This document shows positions 17,637-26,080 of a DNA stretch of 64,000 nucleotides, in pieces. Position 1 is the stretch's first letter. Each line of letters begins with the position of its first letter. Both the position numbers and the translations under genes were made by a program. The notes under the pieces were generated by a model. The model had not been told where the DNA came from. It was given only the letters and a program-made list of their open reading frames with translations, and ran no database searches. Source of the stretch: an uncultured Christensenellaceae bacterium (GTDB taxonomy: Bacteria > Bacillota > Clostridia > Christensenellales > Borkfalkiaceae); contig CAJUOI010000003.1 in NCBI GenBank assembly GCA_910588615.1, positions 1 to 64,000 on the forward strand, read 5' to 3'.

Positions 17637-18524
17637 TTATCCCCAAATCGCCGCGGCATATTCGGGATGGTCGACGAAGGGATTGCGGTTGCCCTGTATT
17701 GCAAATACGGCGTCGTTGCGCGCCGTTTCGATTTCATCCACAGGGTCGGCGGCGTGCCAGCGCAACAACAGCCCGATTGCCTCGCTCTCGCTTGCCGCCG
17801 AGGTGATCTGGGTAAAATTCAACGTACCGAAATAGTAGGCGTACCCGCTTCCGTCGGTGGTGCCGTATACGTTCCCGTAAGTATTGTAATGCGCGTACAC
17901 GTACATAACGATACGCGCGACGTCCCCCTTTACCTTGTCGAGCGGCTCGAACGTGCCGCCGTCCACCTTGCCGCCCACATACTTTTTGCTTCCGTCGGAA
18001 CCGATGAAATAGGCAAGCCCCCCGCCGCTCGCCTCGCCGAACTTATGGTTGCCGCGCGTAGCGTTCAGCCGCACCTCCGACGGACGGATATGGTGCATAT
18101 CGCTTCCGCCGCCCACCTCGTCCTCATTCCACAATCCGCCCGAAAGACTCTTGCACCACACGTGCTCCCTGTTCCACGTGCCGGCGTTCTGACCGCCCGC
18201 CCACGGCGACGGGATGCTCTCCTGCGTGTAAAAATCCATGACGGTATTTTCCTCCCTGCCCTTGTCCGTCCGCACGACGAGCTCCGTCGTCTTGCAGTCG
18301 GCATAAGAGGTATAGTGCGTATGCGTCGTCGTAATCAAATCGTGCAACTGCCCTAAAAGCGCGCCGCCCGCCGATGCGGTGATGCTTGCATAGTAGCCGT
18401 CGCCGCCGACCTCAGAACCGCCGTCGCCCTTTTCAAATCGTTCGCTGCAGCCCGCCGCCACGGCAATACAGCCGATAACCGCCGCCAGCGCAAGCGCCTT
18501 AAAAGCTTTTTTTATACTTCTCAT
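17637..18524 (-). CDS. Secreted endonuclease I-family nuclease (lipoprotein)
   Basis: A 295-residue lipoprotein (lipobox AAGC, Cys26) with the Endonuclease_1 (EndA/NucM, His-Me finger) motifs: WNREHVW (117-123), SDMHHIRP (141-148), Asn154 and Arg157 in the metal site, and NHKFG. The family cuts DNA, and often RNA, without sequence preference outside the cell. An earlier start is possible, but the ATG at 18524 has GAGAGGGG upstream and begins an ideal signal peptide. Its start overlaps the thymidine kinase stop by four bases (ATGA), so a surface nuclease is translated directly behind a nucleoside-salvage enzyme. It is the last gene of the deo operon. Confidence 0.9.
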   Translation of the reverse strand: MRSIKKAFKALALAAVIGCIAVAAGCSERFEKGDGGSEVGGDGYYASITASAGGALLGQLHDLITTTHTHYTSYADCKTTELVVRTDKGREENTVMDFYTQESIPSPWAGGQNAGTWNREHVWCKSLSGGLWNEDEVGGGSDMHHIRPSEVRLNATRGNHKFGEASGGGLAYFIGSDGSKKYVGGKVDGGTFEPLDKVKGDVARIVMYVYAHYNTYGNVYGTTDGSGYAYYFGTLNFTQITSAASESEAIGLLLRWHAADPVDEIETARNDAVFAIQGNRNPFVDHPEYAAAIWG

Positions 18525-19108
18525 ACCGATCCCCTCTCCCGCGCCTGCCGTTTCAGCCAGCACTTTCTGCACATGGCAACGTACCTGTCGTTACCGCCGA
18601 TGCACACCTGCGATCCCTCGGTTACGATTCTGCCCCGTTCATCGATACGCGCGTTCACCGTCGCCTTTGCGCCGCAGGTGCATACCGATTTGATTTCGCT
18701 GATGGACTGTGCGATTTCGAACAGCCGCTTGCTCCCAGGAAAGAGGTGCGTCGTAAAATCGGTGCTCAGCCCGAAGCACAAAACGGGCACGTCCCGCTCC
18801 ATGACGATGTCGGCAAGCTGGTCTACCTGCTCGGGCGTTAAGAATTGGCACTCGTCCACGATAACGACGTTGCAGTCGGAATACGTATTTAAGTACGTTT
18901 CGTAAATATTTTCTTCCGCCTGTACGACCGCCGCCCCCGCACGAATCCCGATGCGCGATCGAACGGCGTCGACGCCGTCGCGGTCGTCGACCGCGGGCTT
19001 TAAGAGCAGCACCTTCATGTTTCGCTCTTCGTAGTTGAATTTCGTAATCAGCGCCTGCGCCGTCTTGGAACAGCCCATCGCCCCGAATTTGAAGTATAAT
19101 TTCGCCAT
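18521..19108 (-). CDS. tdk: Thymidine kinase (type II)
   Basis: A 195-residue cytosolic enzyme that phosphorylates (deoxy)thymidine with ATP. Motifs: P-loop GAMGCSKT (10-17), DECQFL Walker B, the lasso region, and a Zn ribbon (CTCGAK...CRKC). The P-loop has Cys-Ser where many TK1 enzymes have Ser-Gly; the invariant Lys-Thr is kept. It lies 6 bases after pdp and overlaps the nuclease gene, inside the deoxynucleoside operon. Confidence 0.93.
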   Translation of the reverse strand: MAKLYFKFGAMGCSKTAQALITKFNYEERNMKVLLLKPAVDDRDGVDAVRSRIGIRAGAAVVQAEENIYETYLNTYSDCNVVIVDECQFLTPEQVDQLADIVMERDVPVLCFGLSTDFTTHLFPGSKRLFEIAQSISEIKSVCTCGAKATVNARIDERGRIVTEGSQVCIGGNDRYVAMCRKCWLKRQARERGSV

Positions 19109-19114
19109 AAATCT

Positions 19115-20416
19115 TTACTCGATAACGCAGTAAACGAGCGGCTCGTCCTGCGGTTTTTTCTCTTGTATCCGGGTTGCTGAAAGCAGCTTTTTCTCCGCCT
19201 CCGCAAACAGCGACCGATCGTCCGCAAACAGCGTTGCGATTTCCTCGCCTTCCTTTACCCTGTCGCCCGTCTTGCGTTTGAGCAGAATGCCCGCACCGTA
19301 ATCGATGGTATCCTCCGCCGTATTGCGCCCCGCGCCCAAAATAAGGCTCGCCAGCCCGTACGCTTCGGTGTCCGACTTGCAGATATATCCGCTCCGCCCG
19401 CTCTTTACGGCGTGCGAATATTTCGCTCTTACGAACTTCGAAGGGTCGTCGATCAGTCCCGCGTCGCCGCCCTGCGCCGCAACCGTCTCCCTGAACTTTT
19501 TAAGCGCGCTGCCGTCCCCGATCGCACGCTTCGCCGCTTGTCTGCACTCTTCCACGCTCCCCTTGCCCGCAAGGGAGAGCATATAGCCCGCAAGCGTTAA
19601 ACATACCTCGGTAAAGTCGGCGGGGCCGCGCCCGTTCAGCGTCTCTATCGCTTCGATCACTTCGAGCGAATTTCCGATCGCCGAACCCAAGGGCCGATCC
19701 ATATTCGTGATGAGCGCAACCATTTTTTTACCCGCGTTCTTTCCGATGTCCACCATCAGTCGCGCCAGCGCCTTGCTGTCGTCGAGGCTCTTCATAAACG
19801 ATCCGCTGCCCGTCTTGACGTCCAGAACGATGCAGTCGTCGTCGGCGGCAAGCTTTTTTCCCATAATGCTGGCGGCGATCAGCGGCATACTGTCCACGGT
19901 TGCCGTAACGTCGCGCAATGCGTACAGCTTTTTGTCCGCAGGCGCAAACTGCTTGCTCTGCCCCACGATCGCAAACCCGATATCGTTCACCTGCCGGATA
20001 AAGTCCTCGTCGGAAAGCGTCGTCCGAAAGCCCGTAATCGCTTCCAGTTTATCCACCGTGCCGCCCGTGTGCCCCAATCCTCTGCCGCTCATCTTGGCGA
20101 CCTTGACGCCCAGAGACGCGACGACGGGCGCAACCACCAGACTTGTTTTGTCGCCCACGCCGCCCGTGGAATGCTTGTCCACGCGGATTCCGTTCACGGC
20201 GGAGAAGTTTACCTTTTCGCCCGAATCGCGCACGGCAAACGTCAAATCGCACGTCTCGCGCACGCTCATGCCGCGAAAGTAGATCGCCATGCACAGCGCC
20301 GAAATCTGATAGTCGGGAATGCTCCCGTCCGTAACGCCCGCAACAAAGAATCGGATTTCTTCGGTGCTCAGCTCCTGCCCGTCGCGTTTCTTTTTGATAA
20401 TGTCGTAGATCCTCAT
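19115..20416 (-). CDS. pdp: Pyrimidine-nucleoside phosphorylase
   Basis: A 433-residue enzyme that splits thymidine or (deoxy)uridine with phosphate into base and (deoxy)ribose-1-phosphate. The family signature around KHSTGGVGDKTSL (81-93) and SGRGLGHTGGT are present, as is the C-terminal glycine-rich domain. Full length. The start overlaps the upstream 5'-nucleotidase by four bases. Its deoxyribose-1-phosphate product is the substrate of DeoB in the same operon. Whether it prefers thymidine (DeoA) or all pyrimidine nucleosides (Pdp) cannot be read from the sequence with certainty. Confidence 0.93.
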   Translation of the reverse strand: MRIYDIIKKKRDGQELSTEEIRFFVAGVTDGSIPDYQISALCMAIYFRGMSVRETCDLTFAVRDSGEKVNFSAVNGIRVDKHSTGGVGDKTSLVVAPVVASLGVKVAKMSGRGLGHTGGTVDKLEAITGFRTTLSDEDFIRQVNDIGFAIVGQSKQFAPADKKLYALRDVTATVDSMPLIAASIMGKKLAADDDCIVLDVKTGSGSFMKSLDDSKALARLMVDIGKNAGKKMVALITNMDRPLGSAIGNSLEVIEAIETLNGRGPADFTEVCLTLAGYMLSLAGKGSVEECRQAAKRAIGDGSALKKFRETVAAQGGDAGLIDDPSKFVRAKYSHAVKSGRSGYICKSDTEAYGLASLILGAGRNTAEDTIDYGAGILLKRKTGDRVKEGEEIATLFADDRSLFAEAEKKLLSATRIQEKKPQDEPLVYCVIE

Positions 20417-22245
20417 AACAAACCCTCCGTCAATGCAGCGTAAGTTTCGAGAGCGCCGAATCCTGAAAGACTGCTCTTCGGCGCGCTCCAGCCCCCCTCG
20501 GAAATGAAATCGGCAAGCAAATCCCGCGCGTACTTTCCGTTTTTCAGCCGCGCGATTTCCGTAATGCGGTTGGGCGCGTACGTGGAAGTATAGCTGTCGA
20601 CGATAATATAATAATCCTTACCGTTCGATACCTCGGACGGAGAGATCGTCGAATAAACGTGATAGTTGGCGTTGCTCGTTCCCAAAAATTTCGCCTTTAA
20701 ATCGACGCCCCTGATCCTGCCCAGAACGATTTCGTTATCGAAGGGAAGAACGGAAAACAGCGAGGCGTATGTAACCCCGCCCGCCGCAACCGAATAGGGC
20801 GAACGCGTCTTTAAATATCCGCCGCCCGACACGATATCATAGCTTGCGCCCCACGTTTGCGTACCAACGGAATAGTACAATTTTGCCACCTGTTCGCAGA
20901 TATCGCCGTCGTTCTTTCTCGAATCGTTGGTCCCCAGAACGGCGGTATAGGGATTGTCCTCGGGGAAATACTTTTCGAAGATCTCCCCCACGACGGGGTC
21001 GCCCGTAACGGAATCGCTCGCGTACACCCGATTGGACAGGATTCGCGGCGTAACCGCGTATCCGTGCGTAACCGTATTAAAAGAAACTTCGGCGCAACTG
21101 ACGTAATTGTTTTCGCCGCCGCCCTGTAAATGGTAGACGCCGTACTCGTCCTTTAAAATATAACTTTGATGCGTGTGCCCCTCGAACACGAGGTCGACGT
21201 AACCGTCGGAAAGTGCGGTGTCGTAATACGAAATATCGCCGTTCGTAACGGAGGCGACGCTCGAAGAAACGCTGCTGCCATAGCCGTCGTGTACGGAATA
21301 CACGATGAAATCGCATTGCTCTTCCCCTCTCAGCCGCACCGCCTCATTCTTTACGAGCGCGGTCAGCGCATCGCCCGTGGCAAACTGCAGTCCGTCGGTA
21401 AAGTCGCCCGAAATCGAACTCAGACAGTCGCCGATTGCACCGATGATCCCGATTTTCACGCCGCCCTTTTCCACAACCGTGGACGCGCGGCAGTAATCCA
21501 CCGCTTTGCCCCGATAGGTTACGTTGATGGCGAGAAAGGGAAATTCGGCAAGCTCGCTGTTGGGCGTCAGCGTCGCCGCGCCCCAGTCGTATTCGTGATT
21601 CCCGAGGGTCATGGATACAAACCCGACCTCGTTCATCCACTCCGTCATCAGCCGCCCCTTGTTGGTTGACGATTCCACCGTGCCCTGCCACATATCGCCC
21701 GACGAGAGCAGAATCTCTTCCCGCGTCTTATCGGCGTACAGCGCTTTGAGATAGGCGGTAAACTCGTCTACCCCCGGCTGCCTGTCGGTGTCCATATACT
21801 TGCCGTGCAAATCGTTTACGGCATAGAAGGAAAGCTCCGCCGTTACGCTTTCGCCGCACCCGTCGCAGATCCCGTTGCCGTCGAAGTCGGCGTGCAAATG
21901 CTCCGTCGGAGAGACGGGGCTTACGTATTGCTTCGGCTGAGAGAACTCGCTGTCCGCATACTCCTTGCCGTCGCCCACCGCCTTCACTCTTACGCTCTGC
22001 CCGTCGCTAAGGAGTACGCGCCGCTCCTGCGTCTGCTTCTCCCCGCCCCCGTCCACGACGTAAACGTAGGCGATCGCGTGCTCCACGCCGCCCCACTGCG
22101 CCACGCCGCTATCGCTCACCGTAATCTCGGGCACGGCAAGCCCGGGCAGGTTTTTTCCGCGCGAAAAAAGCGAACAGCCGACCGCCGTAAAAAGCAGCAG
22201 CGCGGCAGCGAACAATGCAGAAATTTTAACCGTAAATTTTTTCAT
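20413..22245 (-). CDS. Secreted 5'-nucleotidase (UshA-like lipoprotein)
   Basis: A 610-residue lipoprotein (VGC, Cys24). A short Ig-like N-terminal segment and a calcium-loop-like DFDGNGICDGCG precede a metallophosphoesterase domain with its metal ligands visible (NDLHGK, SSGDMWQG, LGNHEYDWG, VHDGYG, EGHTHQ). A 5_nucleotid_C domain follows (GGGYLKTR... LPFDNEIVLGRI). Expected reaction: hydrolysis of nucleoside 5'-phosphates to nucleosides at the cell surface, the step before uptake. The ATG at 22245 has GGAAG upstream and begins the signal peptide. It sits 18 bases after cdd and overlaps pdp by four bases. Confidence 0.92.
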   Translation of the reverse strand: MKKFTVKISALFAAALLLFTAVGCSLFSRGKNLPGLAVPEITVSDSGVAQWGGVEHAIAYVYVVDGGGEKQTQERRVLLSDGQSVRVKAVGDGKEYADSEFSQPKQYVSPVSPTEHLHADFDGNGICDGCGESVTAELSFYAVNDLHGKYMDTDRQPGVDEFTAYLKALYADKTREEILLSSGDMWQGTVESSTNKGRLMTEWMNEVGFVSMTLGNHEYDWGAATLTPNSELAEFPFLAINVTYRGKAVDYCRASTVVEKGGVKIGIIGAIGDCLSSISGDFTDGLQFATGDALTALVKNEAVRLRGEEQCDFIVYSVHDGYGSSVSSSVASVTNGDISYYDTALSDGYVDLVFEGHTHQSYILKDEYGVYHLQGGGENNYVSCAEVSFNTVTHGYAVTPRILSNRVYASDSVTGDPVVGEIFEKYFPEDNPYTAVLGTNDSRKNDGDICEQVAKLYYSVGTQTWGASYDIVSGGGYLKTRSPYSVAAGGVTYASLFSVLPFDNEIVLGRIRGVDLKAKFLGTSNANYHVYSTISPSEVSNGKDYYIIVDSYTSTYAPNRITEIARLKNGKYARDLLADFISEGGWSAPKSSLSGFGALETYAALTEGLL

Positions 22246-22263
22246 ATTCTTCCGCAGCAAAAC

Positions 22264-22668
22264 TTACAAATCTTTTTTCGTAAACGAAAAAGGCAGCAGA
22301 GAGCCGAGCGTATGCACGCCGAACTCCTCTTCGTTGCCGAGAATTATTTTAAAATCATCGCCGCAGAACTCGGCAATCACCTGCCTGCAAACGCCGCAGG
22401 GCGCACAAAAGCCGCCCTTCTCCTCCGCCTTCCCCCCCACGATCGCCATTGCCTCGAATTCGCGCTCGCCCTCGCTGACCGCCTTGAAAATCGCCGTGCG
22501 TTCGGCGCAATTCGTGGGTGTGTAAGCCGCGTTTTCGATATTGCAGCCCGTATAGATCTTTCCGTTTTTACAAAGCAGCGCCGCCCCCACGCAAAAGTGC
22601 GAATAGGGAGAATAGGATTTTTTCCGCGCCTCCTGCGCAAGTTCCGCCAAATATTTATAGTCCGTCAT
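22264..22668 (-). CDS. cdd: Cytidine deaminase
   Basis: A 134-residue homotetrameric-type cytidine/deoxycytidine deaminase. It has the Zn/catalytic motifs NCAERTA (His replaced by Cys, as usual in this class) and PCGVCRQV. It converts (deoxy)cytidine to (deoxy)uridine so that the pyrimidine phosphorylase can use it. The start overlaps the deoB stop by four bases. Confidence 0.95.
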   Translation of the reverse strand: MTDYKYLAELAQEARKKSYSPYSHFCVGAALLCKNGKIYTGCNIENAAYTPTNCAERTAIFKAVSEGEREFEAMAIVGGKAEEKGGFCAPCGVCRQVIAEFCGDDFKIILGNEEEFGVHTLGSLLPFSFTKKDL

Positions 22669-23828
22669 TTTTTTACCGCTCCCAAAAAGCTTTCGCCCTG
22701 CGTGCCCGCCTGCGCCGTACCGAAATACTCGAGAACCGTTGCGCCGATGTCGGCAAAGCTTGCGCGCGTGCCCAGATCGACGCCGCTCTTAATTCCTTTG
22801 CCGTATACGAGCATGGGGGTGTATTCGCGGGAATGGTCGGTGGAGGGCGTTGCGGGATCGCAGCCGTGGTCGGCGGTGATCATAAGCACGTCCTCCTCTC
22901 TCATATCCTTGACGAACGAAGTCAGGAAGCCGTCGAATTCCGTTGCGGCGGCGGCGTAACCCGCCACGTCGTTCCTGTGCCCGTACTTCATGTCGAAATC
23001 GACAAGATTGACGAAGCAAAGCCCGTTGAAATCTCTATCCTGCATATCCTTCGTTACCTGCATTCCGTGCGTGTTCGAAGTCGTGCGGTTGCTTTCGGAA
23101 ATGCCGCTGCCCGCGAAAATATCGTAAATCTTGCCCACCGAAATGGTGTCGAAGCCCGCCCTTTGCAGCACGTTCAGCATCGTGTCGGAGGGCGGCTGCA
23201 ACGAAAAGTCGTGCCGGTTCGCCGTGCGCGCAAACGGATACTCTCCGTTAAAGGGACGGGCGATCACCCTGCCCACGCCGTGCTTGCCGACGAGCAGCCC
23301 CCTTGCGATTTCGCAGTATTCGTACAGCTCCTTTACGGGCACGACGTCCTCGTGCGCGGCTATCTGGAACACGCTGTCCGCCGAGGTGTATACGATCAAC
23401 GCGCCCGTTTTCACGTGCTCGCGTCCGAAGTCCTTGATGACCTCCGTCCCCGAATACGGCTTGTTGCAGAGCGTCCTTCTGCCCGTCCGCTTCTCGAACT
23501 CTTTTATGATTTCGTCGGGGAAGCCGTCGGGATAGGTGGGCAGAGGCTTGGGCGAAACAACGCCCGCGATCTCCCAGTGCCCGATCGTGGTATCCTTCCC
23601 CATGGACTTTTCGCGCATTCTCGCGTAGCTTGCCGCGGGCGAAGCCACGCCGCCGCCCACGCCGTCGATATTGAAGAGCCCCATTTTTTTCAGCTCGGGA
23701 CAGTTGAAATTCGGATGATTGCGTATCGCTCCCAAAGTATTGCTGCCCTCGTCGTGCCACAGATTCGCGTCGGGCAGCTCCCCTATGCCGAAACTGTCGA
23801 GAACGATCAAAAAAAATCTCTTTGCCAT
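22665..23828 (-). CDS. deoB: Phosphopentomutase
   Basis: A 387-residue member of the alkaline-phosphatase superfamily that interconverts (deoxy)ribose-1- and -5-phosphate with two Mn ions. Visible motifs: VLDSFGIGELPDA, KDTTIGHWE with the catalytic Thr, TADHGCDP, and STDHSREYTP. The open frame extends upstream, but the ATG at 23828 has AAGGAGG at optimal spacing and the usual N-terminus. It lies 11 bases after deoD. Confidence 0.95.
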   Translation of the reverse strand: MAKRFFLIVLDSFGIGELPDANLWHDEGSNTLGAIRNHPNFNCPELKKMGLFNIDGVGGGVASPAASYARMREKSMGKDTTIGHWEIAGVVSPKPLPTYPDGFPDEIIKEFEKRTGRRTLCNKPYSGTEVIKDFGREHVKTGALIVYTSADSVFQIAAHEDVVPVKELYEYCEIARGLLVGKHGVGRVIARPFNGEYPFARTANRHDFSLQPPSDTMLNVLQRAGFDTISVGKIYDIFAGSGISESNRTTSNTHGMQVTKDMQDRDFNGLCFVNLVDFDMKYGHRNDVAGYAAAATEFDGFLTSFVKDMREEDVLMITADHGCDPATPSTDHSREYTPMLVYGKGIKSGVDLGTRASFADIGATVLEYFGTAQAGTQGESFLGAVKK

Positions 23829-23839
23829 AATTCCCCTCC

Positions 23840-24568
23840 TTACGCGAGCTCCAGCGCAATTTTCATCATCGCCGTAAACGAATTCTGCCGCTCCTCGGCG
23901 GTCGTATTCTCTTCGGGATAAATAAAGCTGTCGCTTACCGTGCAGATACACAGCGCCTTTTTCCCCGCGCGCGCCGCGTTGCAGTAGAGGGCGGCGCTCT
24001 CCATTTCCACGCCGAGCACGCCCATTTTCGCCCATTGCATTCCGCTGTTGCCGTCGTCGTAGAAGGTGTCCGATGAGAAGATGTTCCCCACTTTATAGCG
24101 GACGCCCGCATCCTCGCACAGCTGCGCCGCACGGCGCGCCAACGAGAAATCCGCAATCGGGCAGAACGTGCCGGGGAGGTTGTACTGCGCGGCATAGTTT
24201 CCGTTCGTGCACGCGCCGAGCGCAATGATGATATCGCGCGCGTGCAAATCCTTGTCGAACGAACCGCACGAGCCGATGCGGATGATATTTTCCACACCGT
24301 AGAAATTGAACAGCTCGTACGAATAAATTCCGATGGACGGCTGCCCCATGCCCGACGCCATCACCGAAACCCGCTTGCCTTTATAATAGCCCGTATACCC
24401 GTTGACACCGCGCACGTTGTTGACGAGAACGGCGTCGTTAAGAAAGTTTTCCGCAATGAACTTTGCCCGAAGGGGATCCCCCGGCATTAAAACGGTTTCG
24501 GCGAAATCGCCGTACTTTGCGGTGATGTGCGGCGTGGGAACGTTGGGATGCTTTTTTTCTGCGCTCAT
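23840..24568 (-). CDS. deoD: Purine-nucleoside phosphorylase
   Basis: A 242-residue hexameric DeoD-type enzyme splitting purine (deoxy)nucleosides. Motifs: VLMPGDPLRAK, GMGQPSIGIYSYEL, RIGSCG, and GVEMESAALY near 185-195. It starts inside the deoC stop (four-base overlap, ATGA). It feeds (deoxy)ribose-1-phosphate to DeoB. Confidence 0.96.
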   Translation of the reverse strand: MSAEKKHPNVPTPHITAKYGDFAETVLMPGDPLRAKFIAENFLNDAVLVNNVRGVNGYTGYYKGKRVSVMASGMGQPSIGIYSYELFNFYGVENIIRIGSCGSFDKDLHARDIIIALGACTNGNYAAQYNLPGTFCPIADFSLARRAAQLCEDAGVRYKVGNIFSSDTFYDDGNSGMQWAKMGVLGVEMESAALYCNAARAGKKALCICTVSDSFIYPEENTTAEERQNSFTAMMKIALELA

Positions 24569-25221
24569 GATTTGCTCTCCTTTACGATTTTTACGATACG
24601 GGACGTGCCCAGCCTGTCCGCGCCGAGCGTTACGAAATCCTCCGCGTCCTGCATGGAGGCGATGCCCCCCGCCGCCTTGATTTTTACGCCCTTACCGACG
24701 TGCTTTTTAAAGATAACCACGTCCTCGCGCGTGGCGCCGGCTTTGGAAAATCCCGTGGAGGTCTTGATAAAGTCCGCCTTCGCCGAAGTTACGATTTCGC
24801 ACATCCTGATCTTCTCTTCCTCCGTAAGAAGGCAGGTCTCGATGATGACCTTTAAAATCTTACCGCCGCAAGCGGCTTTAATTGCGGAAATTTCGTCCTC
24901 GATTTTATCGTACGCGCGCGCCTTTAAATCACCGATATTGATCACCATGTCGATTTCGTCCGCGCCGTTTTCCACAGCCTCCGCCGTTTCGAACACCTTC
25001 GCTTCCTTCGTGTTGTAGCCGTTCGGAAAGCCGATCACCGTGCAAATTGCAATTTTTCCTTGGGCATACTCCTTCGCGCGGCTTACGTAGCAGGGCGGAA
25101 TGCACACCGACGCGGTGCCGTATTCGATTCCGTCGTCGATCAGCGCCTTGATATCCCCCCACGTTGCCGTTACGGCAAGCTGGGTGTGGTCGCACTTGCT
25201 TAAAATATCCCGAATGTCCAT
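24565..25221 (-). CDS. deoC: Deoxyribose-phosphate aldolase
   Basis: A 218-residue class I aldolase converting deoxyribose-5-phosphate to acetaldehyde and glyceraldehyde-3-phosphate. The Schiff-base Lys lies in ADFIKTSTGF and the second essential Lys in VKIKAAGGI. The start chosen is MDIRDIL at 25221; the longer frame would run into the promoter. A weak GGGAG site lies about 12 bases upstream. It is the first gene of the eight-gene deo/nuclease operon. Confidence 0.96.
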   Translation of the reverse strand: MDIRDILSKCDHTQLAVTATWGDIKALIDDGIEYGTASVCIPPCYVSRAKEYAQGKIAICTVIGFPNGYNTKEAKVFETAEAVENGADEIDMVINIGDLKARAYDKIEDEISAIKAACGGKILKVIIETCLLTEEEKIRMCEIVTSAKADFIKTSTGFSKAGATREDVVIFKKHVGKGVKIKAAGGIASMQDAEDFVTLGADRLGTSRIVKIVKESKS

Positions 25222-25257
25222 CGTTTTCTTATTTCTCCCTATGGTTTTTTTGAATCT

Positions 25258-25286
25258 ATTATAACCCGAAATCCCCTGCATGTCAA
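25258..25286 (-). promoter_or_regulatory. Promoter of the deoC-to-endonuclease operon
   Basis: On the minus strand a full-consensus TTGACA (25281-25286), 17-base spacer, TATAAT (25258-25263). It lies right after the terminator of the preceding gene. No clear operator palindrome is seen near it. Confidence 0.9.
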
Positions 25287-25294
25287 TAGAAAAT

Positions 25295-25325
25295 AAAAAA
25301 TTAAGAGGCAGCATTTGCGCCTCTT
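25295..25325 (-). terminator. Terminator of the HAD-fold gene
   Basis: AAGAGGC / GCCTCTT stem with a 9-base loop, followed on the minus strand by AATTTTTTATTTT. It overlaps the stop codon of the gene that ends at 25324. Confidence 0.8.
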
Positions 25326-25794
25326 ATCCGTTTAATATTTCGATTGCCCGAAGCACGTGCCCCTCTTCCAATCCGAGCCCGAAACGGGGGTTGGTCTTCA
25401 CAAAAAAATCGGAAAGCTTTCCCCAAGCGTAACGGTAATCGTCGAGAATCACGAAACGCTCAACAGGTTCCGCCGCGGCATCGAGCCACGCCCGGATTTC
25501 CTCCGGTCTGTCCCCGTCCATTCCCAAATCGGGCGTTTTTGAAAATATTTCGAGCGAGCACTTCGAAAAGGTTTCGTTGAGATACCCCCCGTCCGCATCG
25601 CATTTTTCCGCGTCCGTATCCCAATGGACGCGCCAGGTCGAACTCAAAACGATTTTCGCGCCCGTTTCGTCGACGATTCGTTTTACGAGCGGCAGACGCG
25701 ATTCGTCGATATTCGTCAGCTTATCCCAATCCCTCTTCCTGTCGTACGCGCTCGAATTCAACACGCCGTCGATATCGAGAAATATCACCTTCAC
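25324..25794 (-). CDS. HAD-fold protein (HAD_SAK-like)
   Basis: A 156-residue protein with the HAD nucleophile motif VIFLDIDGVLN (3-13), IVLSSTWR (motif II) and ILDDY (motif IV). It resembles the small HAD domain described in 'Swiss army knife' RNA-repair proteins. Substrate unknown. The start is GTG with GGGAGGT upstream. It is a single-gene transcription unit ending in its own terminator, so it is probably not part of the deo operon. Confidence 0.75.
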   Translation of the reverse strand: MKVIFLDIDGVLNSSAYDRKRDWDKLTNIDESRLPLVKRIVDETGAKIVLSSTWRVHWDTDAEKCDADGGYLNETFSKCSLEIFSKTPDLGMDGDRPEEIRAWLDAAAEPVERFVILDDYRYAWGKLSDFFVKTNPRFGLGLEEGHVLRAIEILNG

Positions 25795-25874
25795 TTTTTT
25801 ACCTCCCTGTTGCTAATATTATATCACAAACCCGCCGCATTCGTACCGTTTGATCGGATTTTTTCAAAAGGTTT

Positions 25875-25960
25875 TTATGCCTCTGTTGTGCAAAGCGAAA
25901 AATTTTTTGTATAAAGCGTAAAATATTAAGCTCCTTCGTCGCTCCACTTGGTAAATGACG
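25875..25960 (-). repeat. Dispersed repeat, copy C
   Basis: On the minus strand GTCATT, GGAGCGACGAAGGAG, then TTTTACGC and CAAAAAATTTTTC. The same order (GTCATTC, GCGAAGAAT, TTTTACGC, CAAAAAATTTCC) recurs at 47.66-47.74 kb. It lies in the 286-base gap between genes, which otherwise holds only the terminator at 26021-26054. Confidence 0.5.
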
Positions 25961-26020
25961 GGCGCACCAACACCTCTCGCACCGCCATGCGGCAACCAAA
26001 AAAACGCACTCTTCCGAAAA

Positions 26021-26054
26021 CAAAAACCCGACGGGGCACGAGGCTCCCGTCGGG
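26021..26054 (-). terminator. Terminator of the polysaccharide operon
   Basis: CCCGACGGG / CCCGTCGGG stem followed on the minus strand by TTTTTGTTTT, about 30 bases after the stop at 26081. Confidence 0.88.
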
Positions 26055-26080
26055 AAAATAAAGGAGGAATGGGGTCTGAG

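Noticed and set aside
18521..19108. Thymidine kinase P-loop variant as sign of inactivity
   Set aside because: Variants with the second Gly replaced occur in Bacillota thymidine kinases, and the catalytic Lys-Thr and the rest of the motifs are intact.
25222..25257. DeoR/CytR-type operator at the deo promoter
   Set aside because: No convincing palindrome or direct repeat next to the -10/-35 boxes; the leader is only about 30 bases.
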